A stretch of 64,000 bases of DNA from Brevundimonas sp. 357 (GCF_003938605.1 NZ_RHWX01000012.1:1-64000), one strand, 5' to 3'. Numbered from the stretch's first letter, positions 16,723-26,169 are shown. Translations and numbers: made by a program. The notes: generated by a model not told the origin, from the sequence alone.

Positions 16723-16749
16723 TTTCCTCCCCATGTCATGGGGAGGAGA
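16723..16749. terminator. Palindrome between convergent genes, terminator-like
   Basis: CCTCCCCATG and CATGGGGAGG (16726-16746) form a near-continuous palindrome, flanked by TTT and AAA so that the stem can extend. It sits between the permease stop and the acetyltransferase stop on the other strand, and overlaps the latter. There is no long T-tract. It may end both transcripts or be a dispersed CTCCCC repeat. Confidence 0.45.
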
Positions 16750-17221
16750 AACCCAGCGTCTTCTCCATGAAGACATCGGCGCGGACATAAGGCGTCTCGC
16801 GCGGCGGCAGGCGTACGAAGCCGAAGCTGTCATAGAGGGCCAGCGCCGGGCCAAGCGTCGAACTGGTCTCCAGATAGAGGCGGCGCGCGCCCGCATCACG
16901 GGCCGCCGCTTCGCAGACCTCAAGCAGGCGCCGCGACAGACCCTGGCCGCGCGCGGAGGGCGAGATCGTCATCTTGGCGACCTCATAGCCGCCGTCATCC
17001 ATCGCCATCAGGGCGCAGCAGCCGACGACCTGTCCCGCCTGTTCGACAAAGAAGATGCGTCCACCGGGCGCCAAAACCTGCCCCTCGGGATCGTTCAGCA
17101 CCTTTCGATCCTTGGCCTCGACGGCGAAGCCGCCCTCGGCCAGCCAAGCCTCGTTCAGAGCCCGCCAAGCCTCGCGATGCTCCGGCCGATAGGCGACGAT
17201 GGCGAAAGCTTCGCCGCTCAT
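16736..17221 (-). CDS. GNAT family N-acetyltransferase
   Basis: A 161-residue GCN5-related acetyltransferase. The acetyl-CoA pyrophosphate loop is SARGQGLSRRLLEVCEAAA, preceded by the beta-strand YEVAKMTIS and followed by RRLYLETSSTLGPALALYDSFGFV, the typical C-terminal GNAT pattern. I use ATG 17221 (MSGEAFAIVAYRPEHREAW), which overlaps the FMN reductase stop by 4 bases. Substrate unknown. Confidence 0.88.
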   Translation of the reverse strand: MSGEAFAIVAYRPEHREAWRALNEAWLAEGGFAVEAKDRKVLNDPEGQVLAPGGRIFFVEQAGQVVGCCALMAMDDGGYEVAKMTISPSARGQGLSRRLLEVCEAAARDAGARRLYLETSSTLGPALALYDSFGFVRLPPRETPYVRADVFMEKTLGFSSP

Positions 17222-17775
17222 GCCGACAGCCCCCGGCAGTGATCCGCAAAACCGGCAACGAAGGCGGTCAGGCGACGGCGCGCATCCGCGTCGATCAGGC
17301 GGCCCTCGGCGTCGAAGGCGTCGCCCGCTCGCGTGACCATCAGCTTGGCCCCGAACCAGGGCGACGCACCCAGGGTGCGCAGCACCGGCAGCCAGGCCGC
17401 CTGGCTCATCAGCGTCCCGAACGGTCCGGGCGAGGCGCCCAGCACCGCCACCGGCCGCCCGCCGAACACGCGTCCGATGTCCGAACTGGGTCGGCTCAGC
17501 CAGTCGATGGCGTTCTTGAACGGGCCGGGGATCGAGTTGTTGTATTCCGGCGTGAACAGCAGCAGGCCGTCGCAACCGGCGATCAGATCCTTCAGCGCGA
17601 CCACGGCTTCGGGCAGACCCTGCTCGGCCTCCAGGTCGCCGTCATAAAGAGGGATGCCGTGGATGGTCGCGGCGATCAGTTCCACGTCAGGCGGCGCCGT
17701 CTCCTGGGCCGCGCGCAGCAGGGCGCTGTTGTAGGAGGCCGCCCGCAGGCTGCCCGACAGTCCGACCAGACGCAT
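17218..17775 (-). CDS. NADPH-dependent FMN reductase
   Basis: A 185-residue flavodoxin-fold reductase. The FMN phosphate loop is GLSGSLRAASYNSALLRAA at the N terminus, and the isoalloxazine-binding motif PEYNNSIPGPFKNAIDWLSR is fully conserved, as in ChrR/azoreductase-type quinone reductases. The start ATG 17775 abuts the LysR stop (TGATG), so the LysR gene, this reductase and the GNAT gene form one unit. A quinone-reducing role would fit the neighbouring redox cassette. Confidence 0.9.
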   Translation of the reverse strand: MRLVGLSGSLRAASYNSALLRAAQETAPPDVELIAATIHGIPLYDGDLEAEQGLPEAVVALKDLIAGCDGLLLFTPEYNNSIPGPFKNAIDWLSRPSSDIGRVFGGRPVAVLGASPGPFGTLMSQAAWLPVLRTLGASPWFGAKLMVTRAGDAFDAEGRLIDADARRRLTAFVAGFADHCRGLSA

Positions 17776-18731
17776 CAGTCCTTCGTCTCCGCTAGTTCCG
17801 CCGCAACGAACGGCGTCGGCGTTTCGCCGTGAATTTGCTGTTCGGCGCAACCCTGAACCAGAAAATCCAGCAACAGTCGCACCGACGGCAACAGCCCGCG
17901 ACGCGAGGGGAAGACCGCATGGACGATCCAGCGTTTCGGGCGCCAGTCGGGCAGGATGTCCACCAGCCGTCCGGCGTCCAGGTCGCGCACGACCGCCACC
18001 GTCGGCAGCAGGGCGACGCCCAGCCCCCGCACCGCGCCCTCGTGCAGCATATGCAGGTCGTCCGTGACCAGACGGGGCGCATGGCGGACTGAGGCCGTCA
18101 TCCCGTCCTTGTGGTGCAGGGCCCAGACGTGGTCACGGTGCGCCGGACCGAAATCCAGACTAGGCCAGCCCGCCAGGTCGGCCGGGCCGGAAGGCGGCGC
18201 GAACCGCGCGATCAGATCGGGCGAGGCCACCAGGCGGTGCACGCTCTCGTCCAGCTTGCGCATGACCAGGTCGGTCACCTCCAGCGGCGGCTCGCGCACG
18301 CGGATGGCCAGGTCGAAGCCCTCGCCGATGACGTCGACCCGGCGGCTGGTGCTGTGCAGATGCACCTCGACCTCGGGATAAACAGTCATGAAGCGCGCGA
18401 TCAGCCCGCCCATCTGATAGGTCAGCAGCCCCGGCACGCAGGCGACGCGGATCACCCCGCGCGGCTGGGCGGCGACATTGTCGATCACCGCCTGAGCGGC
18501 TTCAGCCTCGACCAGCATGGCCAGGCAGTGGCGGTAGTATTCCTGCCCGACCTCCGTGACCGAGAACTTGCGCGACGACCGCTGGATCAGGCGCGTGCCC
18601 AGCTGGTCCTCCAGAAAGGCGATACGTCGGCTGAGCTTGGACTTCTGCATGCCCAGGGCCCGCGCGGCGGGCGCGAACCCGCCGTGGTCCACCACCTGGA
18701 CGAAGTAATAGAGGTCGTTGAGGTCTCTCAT
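17775..18731 (-). CDS. LysR family transcriptional regulator
   Basis: A 318-residue LysR-type regulator. The N-terminal winged helix-turn-helix (DLNDLYYFVQVVDHGGFAPAARALGMQKSKLSRRIAFLEDQLG) is followed by the periplasmic-binding-protein-like effector domain (about residues 90-290). It is divergent from the pirin gene with a dyad between them, the standard arrangement for a LysR protein controlling its neighbour. ATG 18731 gives the usual length. It probably governs the 18.8-24.0 kb cassette and its own operon. Confidence 0.92.
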   Translation of the reverse strand: MRDLNDLYYFVQVVDHGGFAPAARALGMQKSKLSRRIAFLEDQLGTRLIQRSSRKFSVTEVGQEYYRHCLAMLVEAEAAQAVIDNVAAQPRGVIRVACVPGLLTYQMGGLIARFMTVYPEVEVHLHSTSRRVDVIGEGFDLAIRVREPPLEVTDLVMRKLDESVHRLVASPDLIARFAPPSGPADLAGWPSLDFGPAHRDHVWALHHKDGMTASVRHAPRLVTDDLHMLHEGAVRGLGVALLPTVAVVRDLDAGRLVDILPDWRPKRWIVHAVFPSRRGLLPSVRLLLDFLVQGCAEQQIHGETPTPFVAAELAETKD

Positions 18732-18732
18732 C

Positions 18733-18748
18733 GTTCTATTGATAGGAC
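18733..18748. promoter_or_regulatory. Candidate LysR operator
   Basis: The interrupted dyad GTnCTATnnATAGnAC, containing a T-N11-A core, lies one base upstream of the LysR start and about 100 bases before the pirin gene. Dyad shape and position fit a LysR autoregulatory site. Confidence 0.45.
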
Positions 18749-18846
18749 GCAGCGAGGCGATTTCGCAATCTGCCCAGGGCTGCGTTTCACCGTCATAAAG
18801 CCTCCAACGCGATCGGCGAGGCCCGGTCGCCACAGGAGACAACACC

Positions 18847-19716
18847 ATGAAGAAGGTTCTCGGACGTTACGGCAATGATCGCGGCCACTGGGTCGGCGAC
18901 GGCTTCCCGGTTCGCTCGCTGTTTTCCTATGACAGCGTCGGCAAGCAGGTCAGCCCCTTCCTGCTGCTCGACTACGCCGGTCCGCACAACTTCGAGCCGA
19001 CCGACAAACGTCGCGGCGTCGGCCAGCATCCGCACCGCGGCTTCGAGACCGTGACCATCGTCTATGACGGCGAGGTCGAGCACCGCGACTCGACCGGCCA
19101 GGGCGGCGTTATCGGCCCCGGCGACGTCCAGTGGATGACGGCCGGCGGCGGCATCCTGCACGAAGAGTTCCACTCGCCCGCCTTTGCGCGGACCGGCGGC
19201 CCCTTCCGCATGGTGCAGCTGTGGGTCAACCTGCCCGCCAAGGACAAGATGACCCGTCCCGGCTACCAGTCGATCCTGAACGCCGACATTCCGTCCGTCG
19301 CCCTGCCTGACAATGCGGGGACCGCGCGGATCATCGCCGGCGCGATGGAGGGCTCGAAAGGCCCGGCCAGCACCTTCACCCCCATCAATGTGTGGGACGT
19401 GCGGCTGAACCGGGACGCCGAGACGACGTTGAACCTGCCGGAAGGCCACACGGCCATCGTGGTGGTTCTGTCGGGCCGCGTCACCGTCAACGGCGACCAG
19501 CCGGCCGGCGCCGCCGAGGCCCTGCTGCTGGACCGCAAGGGCGACAGCGTGACCCTGCATGCCGATGCGGATGCGACTTTGCTGATCCTGACCGGCGAGC
19601 CGATCGACGAGCCCATCGTCGGCTACGGCCCGTTCGTGATGAACAGCGAGGACGAGATCCGCACCGCCATCACGGACTTCAACAGCGGCCGCTTCGGCGA
19701 CATCCCGGCCGCCTGA
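18847..19716 (+). CDS. Pirin family protein
   Basis: A 289-residue bicupin pirin. Metal-binding residues of the N-terminal cupin are in HPHRGFETVTIVYDGEVEHRDS and MTAGGGILHEEFH, and the C-terminal cupin begins around residue 180. Bacterial pirins of this type (YhhW-like) can act as quercetin dioxygenases or redox-sensing metal proteins. AGGAGA precedes the ATG. First gene of the same-strand cassette divergent from the LysR regulator. Confidence 0.93.
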   Translation: MKKVLGRYGNDRGHWVGDGFPVRSLFSYDSVGKQVSPFLLLDYAGPHNFEPTDKRRGVGQHPHRGFETVTIVYDGEVEHRDSTGQGGVIGPGDVQWMTAGGGILHEEFHSPAFARTGGPFRMVQLWVNLPAKDKMTRPGYQSILNADIPSVALPDNAGTARIIAGAMEGSKGPASTFTPINVWDVRLNRDAETTLNLPEGHTAIVVVLSGRVTVNGDQPAGAAEALLLDRKGDSVTLHADADATLLILTGEPIDEPIVGYGPFVMNSEDEIRTAITDFNSGRFGDIPAA

Positions 19717-19736
19717 TCCCTCTCACGAAAACTTAA

Positions 19737-19758
19737 GGCCCGGTCTTCGGACCGGGCC
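19737..19758 (+). other. UUCG-tetraloop hairpin after the pirin gene
   Basis: GGCCCGGTC and GACCGGGCC enclose a TTCG loop, a very stable RNA hairpin 20 bases past the pirin stop and about 65 bases before the next start. No T-run follows, so it may attenuate rather than end transcription, or protect the upstream mRNA. Confidence 0.55.
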
Positions 19759-19823
19759 GCAACCCCCAGCCTTAGCCGGACATTCGTCCGAGCGCGGCCC
19801 CCTGCCTGAAAGGAAAGACTTCC

Positions 19824-20513
<690 letters not shown>

Positions 20514-20518
20514 CCGAT

Positions 20519-20570
20519 GCGCGTCGGCTTCGCCTCGCCCCTTCAGACGGGGCGGAGCCGGCGTCATGCG
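20519..20570 (+). other. Imperfect hairpin between the two hydrolase genes
   Basis: A long imperfect inverted repeat (about 20519-20541 against 20549-20570, 7-base loop) fills the 100-base gap between the hydrolase genes. It may mark an internal processing or attenuation site. No T-tract follows. Confidence 0.4.
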
Positions 20571-20613
20571 CGCGCCTCGCCAAGACGCAATCCCCCCGGA
20601 AAGGAGCCACTCA

Positions 20614-21252
20614 ATGGCCAGCGAACCGATCCGCGATCCGAAGTCGGATCACCTTCTGACCCCCGAAAACTCGGCCTTCGTCATCATCGACTACCAGCCG
20701 GTGCAGGTGAACTCCATCGCCTCGATGGACCGCCAACTGCTGGTGAACAACATCGTCGGCACGGCCAAGGCCGCCGTCGCCTACGGCCTGCCGATCATCC
20801 ACTCGACCGTCAACGTCGAGACCGGCTTGAACCAGCCGCCGATCGGCCAGCTCCGCAAGGTGCTGAAAGACTATCCGACCTATGACCGCACCACGATCAA
20901 CTCCTGGGAAGACGTGGAATTCCGCAAGGCGGTCGAAGCGACCGGCCGCAAGAAGCTGATCATGACGGCCCTGTGGACCGAGGCCTGCCTGACCTTCCCG
21001 GCCCTGGACGCCCTGCGCGACGGCTATGAGGTCTATGTCGTGGCCGACGCCGTCGGCGGCACCTCGGTCGCCGCCCACGAGATGGCCCTGCGCCGCATCG
21101 AACAGGCCGGCGGCAAGATGATCTCCGTCCCGCAGCTGTTCTGCGAACTGCAGCGCGACTGGAAGCGTTCGGAAACCGTCCCCGCCTTCATGAACCTGTT
21201 CATCGAAACCGGCGGCACGGCCGGGATTCAGTTCTCCTACGACCGAGACTGA
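20614..21252 (+). CDS. Isochorismatase-fold hydrolase, second copy
   Basis: A 212-residue relative of the preceding gene. Asp26 (FVIIDYQPVQ) and Cys125 (ALWTEACLTFPA) are present, but the position of the catalytic lysine reads YDRTTINSWED, with an arginine instead, as in a recognisable subgroup. A GGAAAGGAG site precedes ATG 20614. An intrinsic terminator follows, so transcription from the pirin promoter may end here. Confidence 0.88.
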   Translation: MASEPIRDPKSDHLLTPENSAFVIIDYQPVQVNSIASMDRQLLVNNIVGTAKAAVAYGLPIIHSTVNVETGLNQPPIGQLRKVLKDYPTYDRTTINSWEDVEFRKAVEATGRKKLIMTALWTEACLTFPALDALRDGYEVYVVADAVGGTSVAAHEMALRRIEQAGGKMISVPQLFCELQRDWKRSETVPAFMNLFIETGGTAGIQFSYDRD

Positions 21253-21259
21253 TCCCTCT

Positions 21260-21303
21260 GGGGCGGCCCGTCTCCCCCGACGCGGGCCGCCCCTTTTCTT
21301 TCC
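21260..21303 (+). terminator. Intrinsic terminator
   Basis: GGGGCGGCCCG (21260-21270) and CGGGCCGCCCC (21283-21293) form an 11-base perfect stem with a 12-base loop, followed directly by TTTTCTTT. This is the clearest Rho-independent terminator in the region and lies 8 bases after the second hydrolase gene. Confidence 0.85.
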
Positions 21304-21319
21304 CCCAAGGAGACCGGCC

Positions 21320-21616
21320 ATGGCCGAGCTGTTCATCACCGTCGGTCTGCGGGCCAAGACCGGCAAGGAAGACGCCCTGAGGCAGGATCTCGTCGCCGTC
21401 ACCCAGACCTCCCAGACCGAAGACGGCGCCCTGCGCTACGAACTGTTCGAGGACAGCGACCAGCCGGGCCTGTTCGTCTTCTTCGAGCACTGGGCGTCCG
21501 AGGAAGCCCAATCGCAGCACCACAACCACGGGCCGCACATCCAGCATTTCCAGGCCAACGGCGCGGTCGATGTCGAGAAGATGGAGTTCCTCCACCGCCT
21601 GACCCGCGTCGCCTGA
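21320..21616 (+). CDS. Putative quinol monooxygenase (ABM domain)
   Basis: A 98-residue antibiotic-biosynthesis-monooxygenase-fold protein, YgiN-like: LFITVGLRAKTGKEDALRQDL, then TEDGALRYELFEDSDQPGLFVFFEHWAS, ending HIQHFQANG. Related enzymes oxidise quinols or aromatic substrates without a cofactor. AAGGAG lies 7 bases before the ATG. It comes after the terminator, so it may depend on readthrough or its own promoter. Confidence 0.87.
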   Translation: MAELFITVGLRAKTGKEDALRQDLVAVTQTSQTEDGALRYELFEDSDQPGLFVFFEHWASEEAQSQHHNHGPHIQHFQANGAVDVEKMEFLHRLTRVA

Positions 21617-21653
21617 CTCTTCGCCTCTTTTCATGACCCACGCCGAGGCCGCC

Positions 21654-22304
21654 ATGATTTCTCGAAACGTCGCCGTCGCCGCCCTGGCTCTGCAACTGCT
21701 GGGCGCCGCCGCGCCTGCCGTCGCCGCGCCGATGCAGCCGCCCCAGGCCGCCGTCTCCGCGACCGCCCTGCCTGCCTCCGGCGCCTACAAGATCGACCCG
21801 ACCCACGCCCAGGTCCGCATGAGTTGGAACCACCTGGGCCTGTCGAACCCCGGCGCGGTGTTCGAAACGGTCGAGGGCGTCGTCCGCATCGATGAAGCGA
21901 CCCCCGAACGCTCAAGCGTCGCGGTGCGCATTCCCGTCAGCGGCGTGGACACCGGCGTGCCGCAACTGGACGCCGACTTCCTGACCGACAAATTCTTCGA
22001 CGCGGCCCGCCACCCCGACATCACATTCCAGAGCCGTTCGGTCGAGCGCGTGGGCCTGGGACGGGCGTTCAAGGTGCATGGCGACCTGACGGTGCGCGGC
22101 GTCACCCGTCCCGTGACCCTGGACGCCGTGCTCAACGGCGCGGGCGCCCACCCCATGACCGGCACGCCGGCGGTCGGCTTTGCAGCCACCGCCGTCCTGA
22201 AGCGTTCGGACTTCGGCCTGACCGTCGCCCTGCCCATGGTGAGCGATGAGATCAAGGTCGAGATCACCCTCGAAGCCGTCGCGGATCAAGCCGAAGCCTC
22301 ATGA
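21654..22304 (+). CDS. YceI family periplasmic lipocalin-like protein
   Basis: A 216-residue secreted protein with a signal peptide (MISRNVAVAALALQLLGAAAPAVAA) and a YceI beta-barrel that binds isoprenoids or quinone-like lipids: YKIDPTHAQVRMSWNHLGLS, LDADFLTDKFFDAARHPDITFQS, VHGDLTVRGVTRPVTLDAVL. I use ATG 21654 because CCGAGG sits just before it; 21633 has no site. It overlaps DoxX by 4 bases. Confidence 0.88.
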   Translation: MISRNVAVAALALQLLGAAAPAVAAPMQPPQAAVSATALPASGAYKIDPTHAQVRMSWNHLGLSNPGAVFETVEGVVRIDEATPERSSVAVRIPVSGVDTGVPQLDADFLTDKFFDAARHPDITFQSRSVERVGLGRAFKVHGDLTVRGVTRPVTLDAVLNGAGAHPMTGTPAVGFAATAVLKRSDFGLTVALPMVSDEIKVEITLEAVADQAEAS

Positions 22305-22681
22305 CTGACCAATATCTGCTGATCGGCCGCATCCTTCTGGTCCTGCTTTTTCTTCAGAGCGGAATCACCAAGTCCATCCGCTTCCAGGAAGGGTTGGGCG
22401 AGGTGCGCGCCAAGAAAATCCCCTTCGCGCATCTGGCGCTGCTGGGCACCATCGTCCTGCAACTCGCAGGCAGCGCCCTGCTGATCGCGGGCTGGTTCAC
22501 CACGCCCGTCGCCGCCCTGATGGCCTTGTTCACCCTCGCCACGGCTGTGATCTTCTATGACTTCTGGAGCGTGAAGGGCGAGGCCCGCGCCGCCGCTCTG
22601 AACGGTTTCTTCGAGCACATCAGCATCATCGGCGGCTTCCTGATCCTGATGGCCGCCGGGCCGGGACGCTTTGTGCTCTGA
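22301..22681 (+). CDS. DoxX family membrane protein
   Basis: A 126-residue four-helix membrane protein: LIGRILLVLLFLQSGITKSIRF at the N terminus, then helices near 45-65, 68-88 and 105-123. DoxX proteins associate with quinone-linked electron transfer and thiol/oxidative stress. ATGA overlap couples it to the YceI gene, a pairing seen often and consistent with quinone handling. Confidence 0.86.
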   Translation: MTDQYLLIGRILLVLLFLQSGITKSIRFQEGLGEVRAKKIPFAHLALLGTIVLQLAGSALLIAGWFTTPVAALMALFTLATAVIFYDFWSVKGEARAAALNGFFEHISIIGGFLILMAAGPGRFVL

Positions 22682-22699
22682 CACAGTGCAGGTTACACT
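22671..22699 (+). promoter_or_regulatory. Candidate promoter before the second pirin gene
   Basis: TTGTGC (22671-22676), 17 bases, TACACT (22694-22699). The AGTG-N7-CACT inverted repeat that overlaps the -10 could be a regulator site. The pirin start is 31 bases downstream. Confidence 0.35.
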
Positions 22700-22729
22700 C
22701 AACGCCATCTGGGAGCAGGAGAAAGCCCA

Positions 22730-23626
22730 ATGATCGAACTCATCATCGAACAGCGCCGCCGTGACCTAGGAGGGTTCGAAGTCGGCCGCGTCCTGCCCTA
22801 CGCCAAGCGCCGCACGGTCGGTCCCTTCGTCTTCTTCGACCACATGGGCCCGGTCGACATGCCCGCAGGCATCCCCAAGACCGTCGACGTGCGTCCGCAC
22901 CCGCACATCGGCATCTCGACCCTGACCTATCTATTCTCGGGCGAGATCACCCACCGCGACAGCCTGGGCGTCCAGCAGGACATCCGCCCGGCCGAGGTCA
23001 ACTGGATGACGGCAGGCAGCGGCGTCACCCACTCCGAACGCTTTGAGCGCGCGCGCCGCGAGGGCGCCCTTCTGGAAGGCATCCAGGCCTGGGTCGCCCT
23101 GCCGAACGGTCAGGAAGAGATCGACCCTTCATTCCAGCACGTCACCACCGCCGACCTGCCGACCTGGATCGAAGGCGGGGTCAAGGGCCGCCTGGCCGCC
23201 GGCGAGACCATGGGCATGAAGGCCGGCGTCAGCACCTTCTCGCCCCTGCACTACCTGCACCTTGAGCTGGAGCCCGGCGCGCGTTTCCAGACCCCAACCG
23301 ACCATTCGGAAAGCGCAATCTATGTCGTACAGGGCCTGGTCGAGATCGATGACGGCCGCCCCCTGGGCCACGGCCAGATGGCGGTGCTGGAGAAGGGCGT
23401 CGCCTCGGTCATCTGCGCGCTGGAGCCGTCGACCGTCATGGTGCTGGGCGGAGAGCCGGTGGGCGAACGCTTCATCGACTGGAACTTCGTCTCCTCGTCG
23501 CAGGACCGCATCGAACAGGCCAAGGCCGACTGGCGCGCCGGTCGCATGAAGCTGCCGGACATGGACGATCAGGAGTTCATCCCCCTGCCGCCCGATCCGA
23601 CGCCGCCCGCGCCGGCCATGTCCTGA
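22730..23626 (+). CDS. Pirin family protein, second copy
   Basis: A 298-residue pirin of a different subgroup from the one at 18847. Metal-ligand motifs are VDVRPHPHIGISTLTYLFSGEITHRDS and MTAGSGVTHSE, with a second cupin from about residue 185. A proline-rich tail ends it. AGGAG lies about 11 bases before the ATG. It is 14 bases upstream of the OsmC gene and probably co-transcribed. Confidence 0.92.
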   Translation: MIELIIEQRRRDLGGFEVGRVLPYAKRRTVGPFVFFDHMGPVDMPAGIPKTVDVRPHPHIGISTLTYLFSGEITHRDSLGVQQDIRPAEVNWMTAGSGVTHSERFERARREGALLEGIQAWVALPNGQEEIDPSFQHVTTADLPTWIEGGVKGRLAAGETMGMKAGVSTFSPLHYLHLELEPGARFQTPTDHSESAIYVVQGLVEIDDGRPLGHGQMAVLEKGVASVICALEPSTVMVLGGEPVGERFIDWNFVSSSQDRIEQAKADWRAGRMKLPDMDDQEFIPLPPDPTPPAPAMS

Positions 23627-23640
23627 GCGGAGCGCGCAAC

Positions 23641-24036
23641 ATGGCCGTCGCACAAGTCCGCATAGGAACCGCCCGCTACCGGACCACGATCCGGACGGGC
23701 GGCGATCTGAAGCATGTACTGACCGCCGATGAGCCGGAACGGCTGAACGGCGGCGACCTGGGGCCTGCCCCCTTCGATCTGCTGATTTCGGCGCTGGGGG
23801 CCTGCACCGCCATCACGCTGAAGATGTATGCTGAAAAGAAGGGCTGGCCGTTGGAGGAACTGGACATCCGTCTGGAGTACCTGGGAAGCGAAAGCCCGCC
23901 GCGGATCAAACGTGTCCTGACGCCTGTCGGTCCGCTGGATGACGCCCAGCGCACGCGTTTGGCCGACGTGGCCGAACGCACGCCCGTGACGCTGGCGATC
24001 AAGAACGGCGTGCCGATTCACACCAGCCTGGGCTGA
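23641..24036 (+). CDS. OsmC family protein
   Basis: A 131-residue OsmC/Ohr-family protein that handles organic peroxides through thiol chemistry. The first cysteine is present in LISALGACTAITLKMYA. At the position of the second redox cysteine it reads AERTPVT, with threonine, as in many single-cysteine OsmC members. The end of the cassette is marked by a stem-loop shared with the convergent receptor gene. Confidence 0.9.
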   Translation: MAVAQVRIGTARYRTTIRTGGDLKHVLTADEPERLNGGDLGPAPFDLLISALGACTAITLKMYAEKKGWPLEELDIRLEYLGSESPPRIKRVLTPVGPLDDAQRTRLADVAERTPVTLAIKNGVPIHTSLG

Positions 24037-24047
24037 CGCCAATCCCG

Positions 24048-24080
24048 CCGCTGGACCTGCAGGCTCAGTAGGTCCAGCGG
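24048..24080. terminator. Hairpin at convergent gene ends
   Basis: CCGCTGGACCT and AGGTCCAGCGG form a perfect 11-base stem with an 11-base loop. It spans the OsmC trailer and the last codons of the receptor gene on the other strand. No T-run on either strand, so termination would not be classical; it may block convergent transcription. Confidence 0.4.
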
Positions 24081-26080
24081 ACGCCCAGGCGCAGGGTGCG
24101 CGGCGGGCCGTAGCCTTCGACCTCGGTTCCCGTCTCGGACACCTCGACAACCTCGTCGAACAGGTTGTCGGCGGCGGCCCAAACAACGGCGGCGGGCGTC
24201 ATCCGCCATTCCGCACGAGCGTCCACGGCGACGGCGGTGCCCAGGACGCGACTGTTCAGATCGTCCTCGAACCGCTTGCTTTCATAGCGCGCCTGAACGG
24301 CCAGGTTCAGGCGGTCGCTGGCGCGCCAGTCCAGGCTCGTCGTCGCGCTCCAGATCGGCGCCTGGGCCGGACGCAGACCGGTCAATTGCGGCGCCGCCGA
24401 ACCGCCGTCCATGCGAGCGTCGGTGATGGAAACAGCGCCGTCCAGGGTCAGTCGGCCGCCTAGGCTGCGACGCGCCGTCAGTTCAATACCTGTCGCCTCG
24501 ATGGCCCCGGCGTTCTGGCGTTGACGCAACACGCCGCCAGCGGGGACAAAGCCCGCGCGCGGGAAAGTTCCCGGCCCCTCGCCTATCGTCACATTGACGA
24601 TGGCGTCCTCAATCCGGTTCCAGAACAAGGTCGCGCCGAAAGTCGCCACGAGCCCCTCATAGGCCAGGCCCGCCTCCACGCCCTGCAGCGTCTCGGGGAC
24701 CAGGGCGGCGTTCGCCTCCGTCAGGTCATTGCCGACGCGGAACGGGCGGTGCAGTTCGTTCAGGGTGGCGGGCCGGAAGCCCGAATAGGCCGCCGCCCGG
24801 GCCGCCCAACCGCCGCCGATCATGCGCCGCGCCGCGAGGCGGGCGCTGACCACCTCGCCCGAGCGGTCAGGGTCGGCCTCGTCGAGGGTCGCCGCGCCGG
24901 TCGCGCGATCACGCTCCAGGCGGCGGCCGTTCTCATTGCGCCAGCCGTCCAGACGCAGGCCGCCCGCAACCAGCCACAGATCGTCGCGCCATGACGCCTC
25001 GCCATAGAGTCCGGCGACCGAAGTCTCGCCCCCCGCGATCCGGTCGCGCGTGAAGGCGCCGTTCATGTAGCGGAAGCGTTCGCGGGTCTCGCCCTCGTTG
25101 AAGCGGGCGTCGGCGCCCAGCTCCCATTCCAGTCGCCCGCCCGCCACGTCGCGCGAGGCGCGACGCAGGGCGGCGTTGACGCCCCAGCCGGTCGCGGGCG
25201 TTTCATACTGATCATTTGCGGGCGTGGTCGAGTTGCGGTCCGCCGCCACCGCGACCGAACTGTTGGCGAAATCGCTTTCGCGCCGCCAGGCCTGCAGCCG
25301 CCATCCGTAGGCGCCCTCCTGCGGCCGCTTCGCCGCCGTGGCTGACAGCAGGTGGCCGCTGGCGCTGGACCGCGCGCTCTGAAGACCCGAGCCGCGCTCC
25401 TCGTCATAGGCCGAAGCGCGCAGGGACAGCCTGGCCGCGCCAAGCGGCGCATCCAGTCGCAGCGCCGCTGCACGGGTCTCGATATCCAAAGGCGTGTCCG
25501 CCTTTCCAGCGGCCGCGCCGCGTACGGGAACATAGCCGTCGCTGGTCTCATAAAGGGCTGAGCCGGTCAGACGCAGCGACCCGGCGTCAACACCGACTGC
25601 GCCAGCCAGACGCGCGCCGCCCCGCTCTGCGATTGAGGCGTCCAACACGCCGCCTCGTTCCCGCTCGCGCAGCTGGATCACTCCGGTCAGGGCTCCAGCG
25701 CCGTAAGGTCCGGCCCCCGCCCCGCGCACAATGTCGAGACTTTCCAGCGCCTCTGTCGGCAGTTGCGACCACAACACCCAGCCGCCGAAGGGGTCGTTTA
25801 ACGGCACGCCGTCCAGCGTAACCAACGTGCGCCCGGCGCCCGAAGGGGCGATGGCTCGCAATGAAACGCCCTGTGTCGTCGGATTGGCCGCCAGACTGCT
25901 CGTACGCCGGAACAGGGAAACCGCCGGAACGCCAGCCAGAGCCTCGTCCAGCCGCGCCGCACGATCCAACGCAGCACCGTCCAGCCGGATCACAGAAAAG
26001 GCCGCCTCGCCCGCTGCGGGCGGCAAACGCGCCGCTGTGACCACCACTTCATCGATAACCGTCGGCTGTGACTCGAACAA
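24065..26080 (-). CDS. TonB-dependent receptor lacking a visible signal peptide
   Basis: A 671-residue receptor with a TonB box (DEVVVTAARL), a plug (SLRAIAPSGAGRTLVTLDGVPLNDPFGGW, then the shortened RGAGAGPYGAGALTGVI) and a 22-strand-type barrel ending LRLGVRWTY. The frame begins with TTG 26080 at residue 1 just before the TonB box, and TGA lies two codons upstream, so no signal peptide is encoded in frame. No ATG candidates occur before the barrel. This may be a 5'-damaged gene, or the start may be misread by a frameshift. Substrate unknown. Confidence 0.75.
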   Translation of the reverse strand: MFESQPTVIDEVVVTAARLPPAAGEAAFSVIRLDGAALDRAARLDEALAGVPAVSLFRRTSSLAANPTTQGVSLRAIAPSGAGRTLVTLDGVPLNDPFGGWVLWSQLPTEALESLDIVRGAGAGPYGAGALTGVIQLRERERGGVLDASIAERGGARLAGAVGVDAGSLRLTGSALYETSDGYVPVRGAAAGKADTPLDIETRAAALRLDAPLGAARLSLRASAYDEERGSGLQSARSSASGHLLSATAAKRPQEGAYGWRLQAWRRESDFANSSVAVAADRNSTTPANDQYETPATGWGVNAALRRASRDVAGGRLEWELGADARFNEGETRERFRYMNGAFTRDRIAGGETSVAGLYGEASWRDDLWLVAGGLRLDGWRNENGRRLERDRATGAATLDEADPDRSGEVVSARLAARRMIGGGWAARAAAYSGFRPATLNELHRPFRVGNDLTEANAALVPETLQGVEAGLAYEGLVATFGATLFWNRIEDAIVNVTIGEGPGTFPRAGFVPAGGVLRQRQNAGAIEATGIELTARRSLGGRLTLDGAVSITDARMDGGSAAPQLTGLRPAQAPIWSATTSLDWRASDRLNLAVQARYESKRFEDDLNSRVLGTAVAVDARAEWRMTPAAVVWAAADNLFDEVVEVSETGTEVEGYGPPRTLRLGVRWTY

Positions 26081-26169
26081 AGCTCATCCCCCTTGGACCG
26101 GCCGCGCCCATACATCTGTTCGCCGCCGCACAAGAACAGGGCGCCGCTCGCTTGGTTGCAAGCCGGATC

